Assembly (NCBI RefSeq): GCF_000423585.1
Contig: NZ_KE384055.1
Location: 61,672 to 115,164, forward strand
Direction of reading: 5' to 3'
DNA: 53,493 bases
DNA from: Salinimicrobium xinjiangense DSM 19287
GTDB lineage: Bacteria > Bacteroidota > Bacteroidia > Flavobacteriales > Flavobacteriaceae
Position numbers and translations under genes: made by a program. The notes under the pieces were generated by a model that had not been told where the DNA came from, searched no databases, and saw nothing but the letters and a program-made list of their open reading frames with translations. Below are positions 25,674 through 34,853 of this stretch, piece by piece (position 1 is the first letter of the stretch; each line of letters opens with the position of its first letter).

Positions 25674-26924
25674 CTAATTAGTGATATTTAAAGAATTGGC
25701 GTGCCCTACTCCAATGATCCTGGTGTATCTTCCCCCCGGAGGTAAATAATAAATAAGAACAGAATAATCATTTTCTGTACTCACAAAATTTCCGCTTATA
25801 AAACCTTCATCCAGAACTCCGTCATTCCTTAGGAAAACATATTTATAATCGTAATAACCCTGTTTAAATAAACGTGCCGTTTCATAGCTGCCGGTTTGGT
25901 AGTTAAAACTGAGCCTGGTGGATTCGTCCAACTGAAAATTATTAAATTCTCCGTACAAGTGTAATTCTCCGTCTTCAAGGGGCTCCAGGGTTTCGAGGGA
26001 AAAATGAGTCCACACATATCCGGCTTCAATATCATCATCCTGCGCCTGAAAATTTCTTACTACAAATTTTCCATTGATATCAGGATTATAGGTGTAAGGC
26101 TGAAAAGCACGAATTCGGTCTTTAAATAGATAATGATGATATAACTCCTGTACATCAATATACCTGATCTTTACCGTCGCGGCCCGAAGGTCTTTACTGT
26201 CAAAGTTGAGGTATTCGTTCCCCGCCCAAAAGGAGGTTAATTGGTCAAATTTGTAGACCAGGGTAGTTCCTATGTGGTATTGGGGGCGAATATTGAAAAT
26301 AGCGGTTTTGAGATTGTTATTCTGAAGAATGACAGCCCAAACAGATTCTTCGGGCGTGCGAATTATAAAATCGGGTGAATGAACTTCAAAATTGATCACC
26401 TGCCTGGTTTGGATAAATTTCACATCCCGGGATTTTCTTACAGTGACTGCTACCTGGGAGAGCGGCTCATAAACCATGAACTTTCTTGAAAAAACAAGTT
26501 CCTTTTCCTCGTTAAAGACCTTAAGAAGGTAATTTCCGCTTACCTTTAGTCCGCGGGTATCTTCATTGGGAATATTTAGTTCATAGTGGGAATAGAGCTG
26601 CAGGGTGTTAAAAGAGTTTCTATAGTCGGTTATCCTAACATTGTCAAAACCTTCCAAAAATTCATTTTTTAATAATTCTGAAGGGGACCAGTCGTAGTTG
26701 AAATGTTCAAGGGTGTAATAGTAATTAGCTTCATCCCCAATGATATCATCGAATTTAAGGATTAAAGGTTCCCCCAACCTAATTACAGGAACGCCACTGT
26801 GACTATCGGGTCCACTAAAAATAACACTGCGTATGTAATTGGGAGGGGCTGTCTCTACAACCGCTTGTGCAGAGGTTGTAAGGAAACAGGTAAGAAAAAA
26901 GGAGAGGGAGAAAAATAGCTTCAT
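25674..26924 (-). CDS. DUF5103 protein, type IX secretion system plug-family
   Basis: A 416-residue secreted protein with an N-terminal signal peptide (MKLFFSLSFFLTCFLTTSAQA). The pattern (PPNYIRSVIF...PVIRLGEPLILKFDDI...YYYTLEHFNYDW) matches the DUF5103 family. A member of this family was seen as the Plug that closes the periplasmic side of the SprA translocon of the T9SS in a Flavobacterium structure. That assignment is by family resemblance only. It is consistent with two T9SS cargo genes in the same window. A TATTTTTG box lies only 5 bp before the ATG, suggesting a very short leader or an unrelated match. Confidence 0.8.
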   Translation of the reverse strand: MKLFFSLSFFLTCFLTTSAQAVVETAPPNYIRSVIFSGPDSHSGVPVIRLGEPLILKFDDIIGDEANYYYTLEHFNYDWSPSELLKNEFLEGFDNVRITDYRNSFNTLQLYSHYELNIPNEDTRGLKVSGNYLLKVFNEEKELVFSRKFMVYEPLSQVAVTVRKSRDVKFIQTRQVINFEVHSPDFIIRTPEESVWAVILQNNNLKTAIFNIRPQYHIGTTLVYKFDQLTSFWAGNEYLNFDSKDLRAATVKIRYIDVQELYHHYLFKDRIRAFQPYTYNPDINGKFVVRNFQAQDDDIEAGYVWTHFSLETLEPLEDGELHLYGEFNNFQLDESTRLSFNYQTGSYETARLFKQGYYDYKYVFLRNDGVLDEGFISGNFVSTENDYSVLIYYLPPGGRYTRIIGVGHANSLNITN

Positions 26925-26928
26925 GCAC

Positions 26929-26936
26929 CAAAAATA
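26929..26936 (-). promoter_or_regulatory. Possible -7 box of the DUF5103 gene
   Basis: The minus strand reads TATTTTTG, a TAnnTTTG match. It lies only 5 bp upstream of the ATG at 26924, which would give an almost leaderless mRNA. It may be a chance match. Confidence 0.35.
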
Positions 26937-27017
26937 AATTTAAAGATACTGAAAAACTGATTAGAATCATTATTTGGTTACTTTAACAAATATGGCAGGG
27001 AATTAATTTGCTTTTCA

Positions 27018-27050
27018 TTGGGAAGTATCATCCAGTTTTGAGTAAATTTG
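27018..27050 (+). promoter_or_regulatory. Promoter of the nqr operon
   Basis: A -33 TTG (27018-27020) and a perfect -7 TAAATTTG (27043-27050) are separated by 22 bp. The inferred start of transcription lies about 30 bp before the nqrA ATG. Confidence 0.65.
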
Positions 27051-27084
27051 CCCGATTTTAAACGAAATTTTAACACTCCATCCT

Positions 27085-28419
27085 ATGTCAAAAGACATTA
27101 GAATTAAAAAAGGACATACGCTGCGCCTAAAAGGGGAGACGGAAAAAACCTGTGTTGACGCACCGCGTTCGGGGACTTTCGCCGTAAAACCGCCAGATTT
27201 TCATTCGGTAATCCCAAAAATGGTAATAAAGGAAGGTGCCCGGGTAGAAGCCGGAGATGAACTTTTCTTTTCAAAATATTCAGAAGAAGTGAGATTTACT
27301 TCTCCTGTGAGCGGAACCTTGAAAGAGATCAAAAGAGGTGAGAAGAGACGAATCATGGAGGTGATCATTGATGCAGATCCATCTGACACCTACAGGGAAT
27401 TCGGAACTATGGACCCTCTTTCGGCCGATGCTGAAGCTGTGAAGAACAGGATCCTTGAAAGTGGGTGCTGGGCTTTTGTAAATCAGCGGCCATACGATAT
27501 TGTAGCAGATCCAAAAGACAGTCCTAAAGCTATCTTTGTTTCGGCATTCAATACAGCGCCTCTTTCTCCCGATGTGGAATTTATTCTGAAGGATAAAATG
27601 GATGCTTTCCAGGCGGGACTTAATGCATTGGGCCGTATGGCGAAAGTGCATTTATGTGTAGCGCATGATAGTTCTTTGTTTGGAACTGTGAAAAATGTGG
27701 AGCTTCACAAAGTTTCCGGACCGCACCCGGCATCAAATGTCGGAGTTCAGATCCATCACATCGATCCTATCAATATGGGAGAGCGCGTATGGACTGTAAA
27801 GCCTGAAGATGTGGCAATTATTGGGGAGCTTTTTATGACCGGTAAATATAATGCTGTTCGCACTATTGCCGTTGCAGGAAGTGAAGCTGAAAACCGTAAA
27901 TACTTCAGAACAAAGATCGGAGCTAACGTAACTGATATTGTGGGCACGGTTGGGAATGATGTAAGAATTATTTCCGGCGATGTGCTTACAGGTCAAAAAC
28001 TTACCAATGGACAATATGTAGGTTTCTTTCCAAACCTCATTACTCTGATTCCTGAAGGTAACAAATATAGAATGTTCGGTTGGTTGCCTTTTACCTATAA
28101 TGATATTCCTTCGAAATCCCGTACAAACTTATCCTGGATGTTTCCGAAGAAAAAATATACCGTCAACACCAATTTGCACGGCGAAGTAAGAGCTTTGGTA
28201 GTCACCGGAGAGATGGAAGAGGTGATGCCAATGGATATATTTCCTATGCAGTTGATAAAGGCTTGTATGGCCGGAGATATTGAGAAAATGGAAAATCTTG
28301 GGATCTATGAAGTGGCTCCGGAAGATTTCGCACTCATCGATTATGTGAATACTTCTAAGATCGAAGCGCAGGAAATTATACGATTAGGTTTGGATTTAAT
28401 GATTACCGAAGTAGGTTAA
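27085..28419 (+). CDS. nqrA: Na+-translocating NADH:quinone oxidoreductase subunit A
   Basis: The 444-residue peripheral, cofactor-free subunit NqrA is the first gene of a full six-gene nqr operon. The start MSKDIRIKKGHTLRLKGE and the later blocks VGVQIHHIDPI and EVMPMDIFPMQLIKACMAGD are typical of the family. The complex oxidises NADH, reduces quinone and pumps Na+ out across the inner membrane. Spacing to nqrB is 12 bp. A promoter lies directly upstream. Confidence 0.97.
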   Translation: MSKDIRIKKGHTLRLKGETEKTCVDAPRSGTFAVKPPDFHSVIPKMVIKEGARVEAGDELFFSKYSEEVRFTSPVSGTLKEIKRGEKRRIMEVIIDADPSDTYREFGTMDPLSADAEAVKNRILESGCWAFVNQRPYDIVADPKDSPKAIFVSAFNTAPLSPDVEFILKDKMDAFQAGLNALGRMAKVHLCVAHDSSLFGTVKNVELHKVSGPHPASNVGVQIHHIDPINMGERVWTVKPEDVAIIGELFMTGKYNAVRTIAVAGSEAENRKYFRTKIGANVTDIVGTVGNDVRIISGDVLTGQKLTNGQYVGFFPNLITLIPEGNKYRMFGWLPFTYNDIPSKSRTNLSWMFPKKKYTVNTNLHGEVRALVVTGEMEEVMPMDIFPMQLIKACMAGDIEKMENLGIYEVAPEDFALIDYVNTSKIEAQEIIRLGLDLMITEVG

Positions 28420-28431
28420 ACAGCGTTAACT

Positions 28432-29613
28432 ATGGAATGGATTAGAACAAAATTAGATAAATTAAGAGAGCCCTTTAACCAGGGTAAGAAATACGAAAAG
28501 TTTGCGCCGGCTATTAACGCTTTTGATACGCTGCTTTTTACTCCCAATCATACTACCAGTAAAGGAGCGCATATTAGAGATGCAGTAGACCTCAAAAGGG
28601 TGATGATCACTGTAGTGCTTGCTCTGGTTCCGGTTTTATTGTTCGGGATGTGGAATACAGGTTATCAATACCTGTCGCAAATACAGGCCGAAGTTGGATT
28701 CTGGGAAGCTTTTGGGCATGGAGCCCTAAAGATCCTTCCAATGGTCGTGGTGTCTTATGCAGTGGGACTGGGAATTGAATTTGCCTTTGCTATTTTTAGA
28801 GGACATGAAGTAAACGAAGGATACCTGGTAACGGGATTATTGATCCCAATGATCATGCCGGTCGATCTTCCGCTTTGGATGTTAGCAATATCTGTTGTTT
28901 TTGCCGTATTGATCGGGAAAGAAGCATTTGGAGGAACAGGAATGAATATTTTAAATCCGGCGCTTACAGCCCGTGCTTTTGCATTCTTTGCTTATCCTAC
29001 TTATATGTCCGGTAACCAGGTTTGGGTGAGTGAAGCGAGTAATCTGGATGCAGTTTCGGGAGAAACTATATTAGGAACGCTTGCTGCAGGCCAGCAACCA
29101 GAATATAGCTCTATGGATATGTTCCTGGGAATAATCCCGGGATCCATAGGAGAAACTTCTATGGCTCTTATCCTGCTCGGTGCACTTCTGCTTATCTTTA
29201 CAAAAGTTGGTAGCTGGAGGATCATGCTTAGCTGTTTTATTGGAGCTGCTGTTATGGGACTTATTTTCAACGCACTTCCTTCAATGGGAATTGCCGGAAA
29301 TGAATTGACCAACTTCCCATGGTATGAGCATTTATTGGTGGGAGGTCTTGCCTTTGGTATTGTTTACATGGCTACAGATCCTGTATCAGCTTCACAAACC
29401 ACAAAAGGAAAATGGATCTATGGTTTCCTCATTGGTTTCTTCTCGGTAATGATCAGGGTATTCAACCCCGCTTATCCTGAAGGGGTGATGCTGGCAATTC
29501 TGTTGATGAACGTATTCGCGCCTACCATTGACCACTACGTGATTCAGGCAAGCGTATCGCGCAGAAATAAACGAAAAAAGGGAATTAATCCGCAAATTAA
29601 TACAGCAGTTTAA
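28432..29613 (+). CDS. nqrB: Na+-translocating NADH:quinone oxidoreductase subunit B
   Basis: A 393-residue integral membrane subunit with many hydrophobic segments. The covalent FMN attachment motif S-G-x-T is present as SGET with Thr212 (LDAVSGETILG). FMN is attached there by phosphodiester linkage by the ApbE flavin transferase, whose gene is downstream. NqrB also carries riboflavin and the quinone site in characterised complexes. The gene is 2 bp from nqrC. Confidence 0.97.
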   Translation: MEWIRTKLDKLREPFNQGKKYEKFAPAINAFDTLLFTPNHTTSKGAHIRDAVDLKRVMITVVLALVPVLLFGMWNTGYQYLSQIQAEVGFWEAFGHGALKILPMVVVSYAVGLGIEFAFAIFRGHEVNEGYLVTGLLIPMIMPVDLPLWMLAISVVFAVLIGKEAFGGTGMNILNPALTARAFAFFAYPTYMSGNQVWVSEASNLDAVSGETILGTLAAGQQPEYSSMDMFLGIIPGSIGETSMALILLGALLLIFTKVGSWRIMLSCFIGAAVMGLIFNALPSMGIAGNELTNFPWYEHLLVGGLAFGIVYMATDPVSASQTTKGKWIYGFLIGFFSVMIRVFNPAYPEGVMLAILLMNVFAPTIDHYVIQASVSRRNKRKKGINPQINTAV

Positions 29614-29615
29614 TT

Positions 29616-30350
29616 ATGGAAGAGAAAGGAATTAATAAGACGAACACCAACTCATACACCTTTATATTCGCTATAGTGATGGTGGTGATAGTTGGTAGTG
29701 TTCTGGCTTTCGCAGCGACTTCACTGCAGCCAAGGCAGTATGAGAACATGCGTATCGACAAAATGCAGAGCATTCTTGCTACTGTTGGCGTCCAGGCTGG
29801 TAAAGAAGAAGCTCAGCAATTATACGACCAGTATATTACAGAACAAATTGTTTTGGATAGCCAGGGTGAGGAGAAAGAAGGTGTAAATGCCTTTGATGTA
29901 GATCTTGCCAAGGAATTAAAAAGATCTCCCGACGAACAGAATTTTCCACTTTACATTGCTAATGTAGATGGTGAACAATATTACATTGTTCCCTTGAGAG
30001 GAAACGGATTATGGAATGCAATCTTTGGATACATTTCCCTAAAGGAGGATATAAATACTGTCAAAGGTGCTACTTTTGATCACCTCGGGGAAACACCGGG
30101 ATTGGGAGCACTTATTACAGAGCAGTGGTTTAGAGAACGCTTTGCAGATAAACAGATCTTTGACGACACCGGGAACCTGGTTGGTGTATCTGTAGTAAAA
30201 GGCGGCGCTCAGGGAGATCCCAATAAAGTAGATGCTATTTCCGGATCAACTATTACAGGTGATGGTGTTACCGATATGATTTCAGAAAGACTTAATCGTT
30301 ACCTGCCTTTTTTCAAAAAGCAGGAAGGTTTTAATGTGACAAATAATTAA
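29616..30350 (+). CDS. nqrC: Na+-translocating NADH:quinone oxidoreductase subunit C
   Basis: A 244-residue subunit with one N-terminal membrane anchor (about residues 14-36) and a periplasmic FMN-binding domain. The attachment motif reads SGST with Thr212 (DAISGSTITGDGV). The phrase GATFDHLGETPGLGA is conserved in NqrC proteins. Spacing to nqrD is 5 bp. Confidence 0.96.
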   Translation: MEEKGINKTNTNSYTFIFAIVMVVIVGSVLAFAATSLQPRQYENMRIDKMQSILATVGVQAGKEEAQQLYDQYITEQIVLDSQGEEKEGVNAFDVDLAKELKRSPDEQNFPLYIANVDGEQYYIVPLRGNGLWNAIFGYISLKEDINTVKGATFDHLGETPGLGALITEQWFRERFADKQIFDDTGNLVGVSVVKGGAQGDPNKVDAISGSTITGDGVTDMISERLNRYLPFFKKQEGFNVTNN

Positions 30351-30355
30351 TTGCT

Positions 30356-31123
30356 ATGGCACAGGAAATAACAAACAAACCTGAGCACGGAGCTGAGGTA
30401 AGCAACGAAGAAAAGGAAGCGAAAAGACAAGCCCTTGTATTATTTCTTTCTGGTTCTGAAGAAAAGGAGAGTCTCTTTTCAAAGAGGAACAGGAAGCTTC
30501 TGCAAGATCCTTTAAATGATGATAACCCAATCACCGTTCAGGTATTGGGAATATGTTCTGCTCTTGCAATTACAGTTCAATTGGAACCTGCGGTGGTGAT
30601 GACCTTTGCCGTAGTATTTGTGATGGCATCCAGTAACGTGATCATTTCATTATTGAGAAATATGATCCCAAGCCGAATCAGGATCATTGTGCAACTTGTA
30701 GTAGTTGCATCACTGGTGGCCCTGGTTGACCAGGTTTTAAAAGCATATGCTTATGATGTGAGCAGGCAGCTTTCGGTTTTTATCGGTCTTATTATTACAA
30801 ACTGTATTGTAATGGGACGTCTTGAGGCATTCGCATTAGGAAATAAACCCTGGAGGTCCTTTCTTGATGGTATAGGAAACGCTGCGGGATATGGATTGAT
30901 CCTGGTAATTGTGGCTTTCTTCAGAGAACTACTCGGAGCCGGAAAATTGTTCGGTTATGAAATTCTTGGACATAAAGGAGCGACTATTGCCGAATCGACC
31001 GGTCTTTATGCCTTAGGTTATGAAAACAACGGTTTGATGTTGTTGTCACCTATGGCCCTTATTGTGGTAGGATTGATCATCTGGGTACAAAGATCCAAAA
31101 ACAGGAAACTAATTGAAGCCTAA
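30356..31123 (+). CDS. nqrD: Na+-translocating NADH:quinone oxidoreductase subunit D with N-terminal extension
   Basis: A 255-residue membrane subunit. The two cysteines that, with two in NqrE, hold the intramembrane 2Fe-2S cluster are Cys67 (LGICSAL) and Cys150 (IITNCIVMG), spaced 83 residues as in Vibrio NqrD. Compared with the roughly 210-residue Vibrio subunit there is an extra, highly charged N-terminal stretch of about 40 residues (EVSNEEKEAKRQALVLFLSG) with no internal Met, Val or Leu start candidate that would remove it cleanly. It is therefore probably translated. Confidence 0.95.
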   Translation: MAQEITNKPEHGAEVSNEEKEAKRQALVLFLSGSEEKESLFSKRNRKLLQDPLNDDNPITVQVLGICSALAITVQLEPAVVMTFAVVFVMASSNVIISLLRNMIPSRIRIIVQLVVVASLVALVDQVLKAYAYDVSRQLSVFIGLIITNCIVMGRLEAFALGNKPWRSFLDGIGNAAGYGLILVIVAFFRELLGAGKLFGYEILGHKGATIAESTGLYALGYENNGLMLLSPMALIVVGLIIWVQRSKNRKLIEA

Positions 31124-31147
31124 TCTATAACAGCAAAATAAATCACT

Positions 31148-31762
31148 ATGGATTATATAAATTTATTTGTCAGAAGTATTTTCATCGAGAACATGGTTTT
31201 CGCCTACTTCCTTGGAATGTGTTCCTATCTGGCAGTATCAAAAACAGTGAAAACAGCAGTTGGATTAGGAGCTGCGGTTATATTCGTTCTTACGATGACC
31301 GTACCTATCAACTTCCTGCTTGATAACTACCTGCTACAACCCGGAGCTTTAGCCTGGTTGGGTGCAGAATATGCTACTATTGACCTGAGTTTCCTTAGCT
31401 TCATAATGTTCATTGCAGTAATTGCTGCGATGGTACAACTGGTGGAAATGATGGTGGAGAAATTCGCTCCGGCTCTTTATGGAGCTCTTGGAATATTCCT
31501 CCCGCTAATTGCCGTAAACTGTGCGATTTTGGGTGGATCTCTTTTCATGCAACAAAAAGCCTTTGGGGGAATTAGTGAGGCGGTTACCTACGGATTTGGT
31601 AGTGGAATCGGATTTTTCCTTGCGATCCTCGGAATTGCTGCGATTAGGGAAAAAATTACTTATTCAAATATTCCGGGACCATTAAAAGGATTGGGAATTA
31701 CTTTCATCATCACCGGACTTATGGCTTTAGGATTCATGAGTTTTATGGGAATTAAAATATAG
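31148..31762 (+). CDS. nqrE: Na+-translocating NADH:quinone oxidoreductase subunit E
   Basis: A 204-residue membrane subunit paralogous to NqrD. The cluster cysteines are Cys25 ([11 protein letters not shown]) and Cys125 ([10 protein letters not shown]). Six hydrophobic segments are visible. It sits 24 bp after nqrD and 7 bp before nqrF. Confidence 0.96.
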   Translation: MDYINLFVRSIFIENMVFAYFLGMCSYLAVSKTVKTAVGLGAAVIFVLTMTVPINFLLDNYLLQPGALAWLGAEYATIDLSFLSFIMFIAVIAAMVQLVEMMVEKFAPALYGALGIFLPLIAVNCAILGGSLFMQQKAFGGISEAVTYGFGSGIGFFLAILGIAAIREKITYSNIPGPLKGLGITFIITGLMALGFMSFMGIKI

Positions 31763-31769
31763 AGAAGTT

Positions 31770-33059
31770 ATGACAGTTATTATAGCAAGTGTAATTGTAT
31801 TTTTAGTATTGATCCTCATCCTGGTGAGTGTCCTGTTGACAGCCAAGGCTAAGCTTGTGCCATCGGGTCCCGTGACGATCAATGTGAACGGAGAAAGAGA
31901 TCTTGAAGTGGGTTCCGGCGGAACTTTACTTACCACTCTTGGAGATAACAAACTTTTCTTACCCTCAGCTTGTGGAGGTGGTGGTACCTGTGTTCAATGT
32001 AAATGTATTGTTTCTGAAGGAGGAGGGACTATCCTTCCTACCGAAGAGCCTCACTTTACAAGAAAAGAGATCGCACAGGGATGGCGTCTTGGATGTCAGG
32101 TAAAAGTTAAGCAGGACATGAAGATCGAAATTCCTGAAGAAGTCTTCGGAATTAAGAAATGGACTGCAACAGTAGTTAGTAATTACAACGTTGCTTCCTT
32201 CATCAAGGAATTCGTAGTGGAGATCCCTGAAGACATGGATTACAAAGCAGGGGGGTATATTCAGATTGAGATCCCAAAGTGTGAAGTGAAATATGAAGAT
32301 ATGGATATCACTGCACACCCTGAAGAACATCCGGGAGAACCCGATAAATTCAAAACCGAATGGGACAACTTTAACCTGTGGCCTTTAGTGATGAAGAACG
32401 TTGAAACTGTAGAGCGTGCTTATTCGATGGCTTCTTATCCTGCCGAAGGTAGAAGGGTCATGCTAAACGTTCGTGTGGCTACTCCGCCATGGGATAGAGC
32501 TAAGAACGGTTGGATGGATGTAAATCCGGGAATTGCTTCTTCTTTTATATTCAATCAGAAACCGGGTGATAAAGTTGTCATTTCAGGACCTTATGGTGAA
32601 TTCTTTATCAATCATAGTGATGCAGAAATGCTTTATGTTGGAGGTGGAGCCGGAATGGCACCAATGCGTTCACACTTGTACCACCTTTTCAGAACATTGA
32701 AAACAGATAGAAAAGTTACTTACTGGTATGGAGGACGTTCTAAAAGAGAATTGTTCTATGTAGATCATTTTAGAGCCCTTGAAAAAGATTTCCCTAACTT
32801 CAAATTCTATGTGGCTCTTTCTGAACCATTGGAAGAAGATAATTGGAAAGTAAAAGACGGTATCGAGGGTGAAGGTGATGGATTCGTTGGGTTTATTCAC
32901 CAGGTGGTAATTGATAATTATCTTAACCACCACGAGGAACCTGAAGATATAGAATTCTATTTCTGTGGACCGCCGCTAATGAACAAAGCGGTTGAGAAAA
33001 TGACCGAAGATTTTGGTGTGCCACCTGAAAATGTAAGATTCGATGACTTTGGAGGTTAA
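31770..33059 (+). CDS. nqrF: Na+-translocating NADH:quinone oxidoreductase subunit F
   Basis: The 429-residue NADH-oxidising subunit. It has one N-terminal membrane anchor (about 3-25), a ferredoxin-like domain with 2Fe-2S ligands Cys68, Cys74, Cys77 and Cys109 ([13 protein letters not shown]...GCQVKV), then FAD-binding (RAYSMASYP) and NADH-binding regions ending with FYFCGPPLM. It is the last nqr gene and is followed by a strong terminator hairpin. Confidence 0.97.
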   Translation: MTVIIASVIVFLVLILILVSVLLTAKAKLVPSGPVTINVNGERDLEVGSGGTLLTTLGDNKLFLPSACGGGGTCVQCKCIVSEGGGTILPTEEPHFTRKEIAQGWRLGCQVKVKQDMKIEIPEEVFGIKKWTATVVSNYNVASFIKEFVVEIPEDMDYKAGGYIQIEIPKCEVKYEDMDITAHPEEHPGEPDKFKTEWDNFNLWPLVMKNVETVERAYSMASYPAEGRRVMLNVRVATPPWDRAKNGWMDVNPGIASSFIFNQKPGDKVVISGPYGEFFINHSDAEMLYVGGGAGMAPMRSHLYHLFRTLKTDRKVTYWYGGRSKRELFYVDHFRALEKDFPNFKFYVALSEPLEEDNWKVKDGIEGEGDGFVGFIHQVVIDNYLNHHEEPEDIEFYFCGPPLMNKAVEKMTEDFGVPPENVRFDDFGG

Positions 33060-33075
33060 TCGAAAATAAAATAGG

Positions 33076-33104
33076 AAACAGCTGCTTTTGCAGCTGTTTT
33101 TTTG
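33076..33104 (+). terminator. Terminator after nqrF
   Basis: AAACAGCTGC-TTTT-GCAGCTGTTT followed by further T residues is a classical rho-independent terminator. It lies 17 bp after nqrF and separates the operon from the 118-residue gene and apbE, which may be reached by partial read-through. Confidence 0.88.
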
Positions 33105-33145
33105 GTTAGAGGTAGCACGTAAGCCTGAATTATATAAATTTACCT

Positions 33146-33502
33146 ATGGCGGAATTATCAGACCAGGAGTTGCACAATCTGGCAATGAATATTGTAGGGA
33201 AGGACCTGGAGGATCAGGGATATGAATTTCTCGGGATAAACAGCGAATTCAAAAAGGACCCGCAATTTGTGGCCCTTAAAGACAAAAAGCTGCATTTCGT
33301 TATCGTGAGAGCAATAGAATATCCGTATGATCCCGCAGAGATCCCAATGATATTTCTCGAGACAATTAAACAACATGCATTAAAATTCAATGCCCGTACA
33401 TTTTATGCAGGTGTGGGTTTGGCTAATTCAAAGGATTATGAATTACCGGTGTCCAGTTCAGAAGATTATGTTGTGAACTACCCGGGGTTAAAAGAGATCT
33501 AA
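33146..33502 (+). CDS. Small conserved-looking protein of unknown function between nqrF and apbE
   Basis: A 118-residue, probably cytosolic protein without signal peptide or membrane segment. Sequence pattern: LSDQELHNLAMNIVGKDLE at the N-terminus, a central hydrophobic-strand phrase KLHFVIVRAIEYPYDP, and a C-terminal FYAGVGLANSKDYELPV. I recognise no catalytic motif. In related flavobacteria this position often holds a gene labelled as an extra NqrF, but it has no ferredoxin or FAD motif, so that label would be wrong. Its stop is 2 bp before the apbE ATG, so the two are surely co-transcribed. A role in Na+-NQR maturation or flavin transfer is an inference from context. Confidence 0.8.
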   Translation: MAELSDQELHNLAMNIVGKDLEDQGYEFLGINSEFKKDPQFVALKDKKLHFVIVRAIEYPYDPAEIPMIFLETIKQHALKFNARTFYAGVGLANSKDYELPVSSSEDYVVNYPGLKEI

Positions 33503-33515
33503 AAATGACATTTTT
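33501..33515. repeat. Perfect AAAAATGWCATTTTT palindrome covering the apbE start codon
   Basis: AAAAATGACATTTTT spans the intergenic junction and contains the ATG of apbE at 33505. It supplies the first codons (ATG ACA TTT TTG). The right flank GAGAC is shared with the copy at 42401-42415 read on the minus strand. Confidence 0.85.
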
Positions 33516-34518
33516 GAGACCTGTTCTTTCTATTTTCTTAGTTGCTCTTTTCCTGTCCTGTTCTCAAACTGACAAGGGAAGAACATCTTACGGAGAAGCT
33601 TTGGGAACGACTTACAGTATTAAGTATTATTCTGAAGATATTATTCCTATGGATAAAGCTCTCGATTCAATCTTTGAAAAAGTTAATCAATCCATGAGTA
33701 CCTATAGAGAATCTTCAGATATCTCCAGACTTAACAGAGGGGATACTCTGGTACGTGTCGATTCACTTTTTCAGGAGGTTTTCAGGTTGTCCAGACAGGT
33801 TCATAATGAGAGCGGTGGCTATTTTGATCCTACGGTGGGAGACCTTGTAAATCAGTACGGTTTTGGACCAGAATCCGGCCCCAAGGTGATTGACTCTGTT
33901 ACGATAGATTCTCTTATGCAATTTGTAGGATTTCAGAGATTAAAACTGGAGAATGACCGTGTGGTTAAGGAATTTCCGGAGATCTATTTAGATTTTAATG
34001 CCATAGCCAAGGGCTATACTGTTGATCTCATTGGACATTACCTGGATTCGAAGAATGTTGAAGATTATCTTATTGAACTGGGAGGGGAATTGTTGGCCAG
34101 AGGTAAAAATCGTGAAAAGGAAGCATTTTGGACAGTCGGGATAGATGATCCGCAACAGGAAGAGGGACAAAGAGAACTGACTGCTGCAATTGAGCTGAAA
34201 AACAGGGCTATGGCCACCTCTGGGAATTATCGTAAATACAGTACGAATCCTGAAACAGGAGCAATGTATGTGCATACAATAAATCCTCTTACGGGATTTG
34301 CTGAACAAAGTGATCTTTTAAGCGTGACCATTCTGGCCGAAAATTGCGCTCTTGCTGATGCCTATGCTACTGCCTTTATGGCCATGGGCTATGATCTTTC
34401 CAAAATAATCCTGAACAAACTCGACAATGTAGACGCATATTTGATCTACGCTACCAATGATGGGGCAATTGGAGAATATGCCAGTCCGGGATTTGAAGAG
34501 GTAATGAAGGAGTTTTGA
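33505..34518 (+). CDS. apbE: FAD:protein FMN transferase ApbE (lipoprotein)
   Basis: The 337-residue ApbE-family flavin transferase attaches FMN from FAD to threonine in S-G-x-T motifs of NqrB and NqrC, both encoded just upstream. The N-terminus is a lipoprotein signal ending LFLSC (Cys19), placing it at the periplasmic face. Family blocks include TTYSIKYYSE, DFNAIAKGYTVDLIG, YLIELGGELLARG and the metal-binding ALADAYATAFM. The start codon lies within a repeated palindrome, so the first four residues (MTFL) are repeat-derived. Confidence 0.95.
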   Translation: MTFLRPVLSIFLVALFLSCSQTDKGRTSYGEALGTTYSIKYYSEDIIPMDKALDSIFEKVNQSMSTYRESSDISRLNRGDTLVRVDSLFQEVFRLSRQVHNESGGYFDPTVGDLVNQYGFGPESGPKVIDSVTIDSLMQFVGFQRLKLENDRVVKEFPEIYLDFNAIAKGYTVDLIGHYLDSKNVEDYLIELGGELLARGKNREKEAFWTVGIDDPQQEEGQRELTAAIELKNRAMATSGNYRKYSTNPETGAMYVHTINPLTGFAEQSDLLSVTILAENCALADAYATAFMAMGYDLSKIILNKLDNVDAYLIYATNDGAIGEYASPGFEEVMKEF

Positions 34519-34853
34519 AGTAGAGAATTACGAAGTTAGATTTTAGAAGTTAGAGGTACAAGAGTTTTTCTTAATCACCACTAAGCCAATAGAAACTACT
34601 AACTATCAACTTGAGAAGGCAGAGGGCAGAGGACAGTGGGTAGTAAGATTCCGATGTGACTAATTAACCAATCACCAATCACCAATCTTTAATCGCCAAT
34701 TACTAATCACTAATCACTAATCACCCTTGAACCGAGAGGACAGTGGGCAGTGATCAGTAATCAGTAGCGGTCTGTTTTACAGTATTCACCAGTAAACCTT
34801 TTAACTAATCCCCAATCACCAGTCACCAATCACCAATAACTAATAACTAATAA
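34519..34853. repeat. Intergenic heptamer-phrased minisatellite region
   Basis: There is no gene in this 335-bp gap. It contains runs of the 7-base units CCAATCA and CTAATCA (about 34661-34726 and 34804-34857) and words such as aggacagtgggcagtgatcagtaatcagtag. Similar words occur at 50590-50639, 51480-51560 and 53405-53493. Confidence 0.85.

Noticed and set aside
26656-26669. AAAAATTCATTTTT as another palindrome copy
   Set aside because: It lacks the central G and the characteristic flanks and encodes ordinary protein sequence (KNEF), so a chance match is likely.
33146-33502. Second nqrF-like gene
   Set aside because: The 118-residue protein has no 2Fe-2S, FAD or NADH motif. Only its position relates it to nqr.
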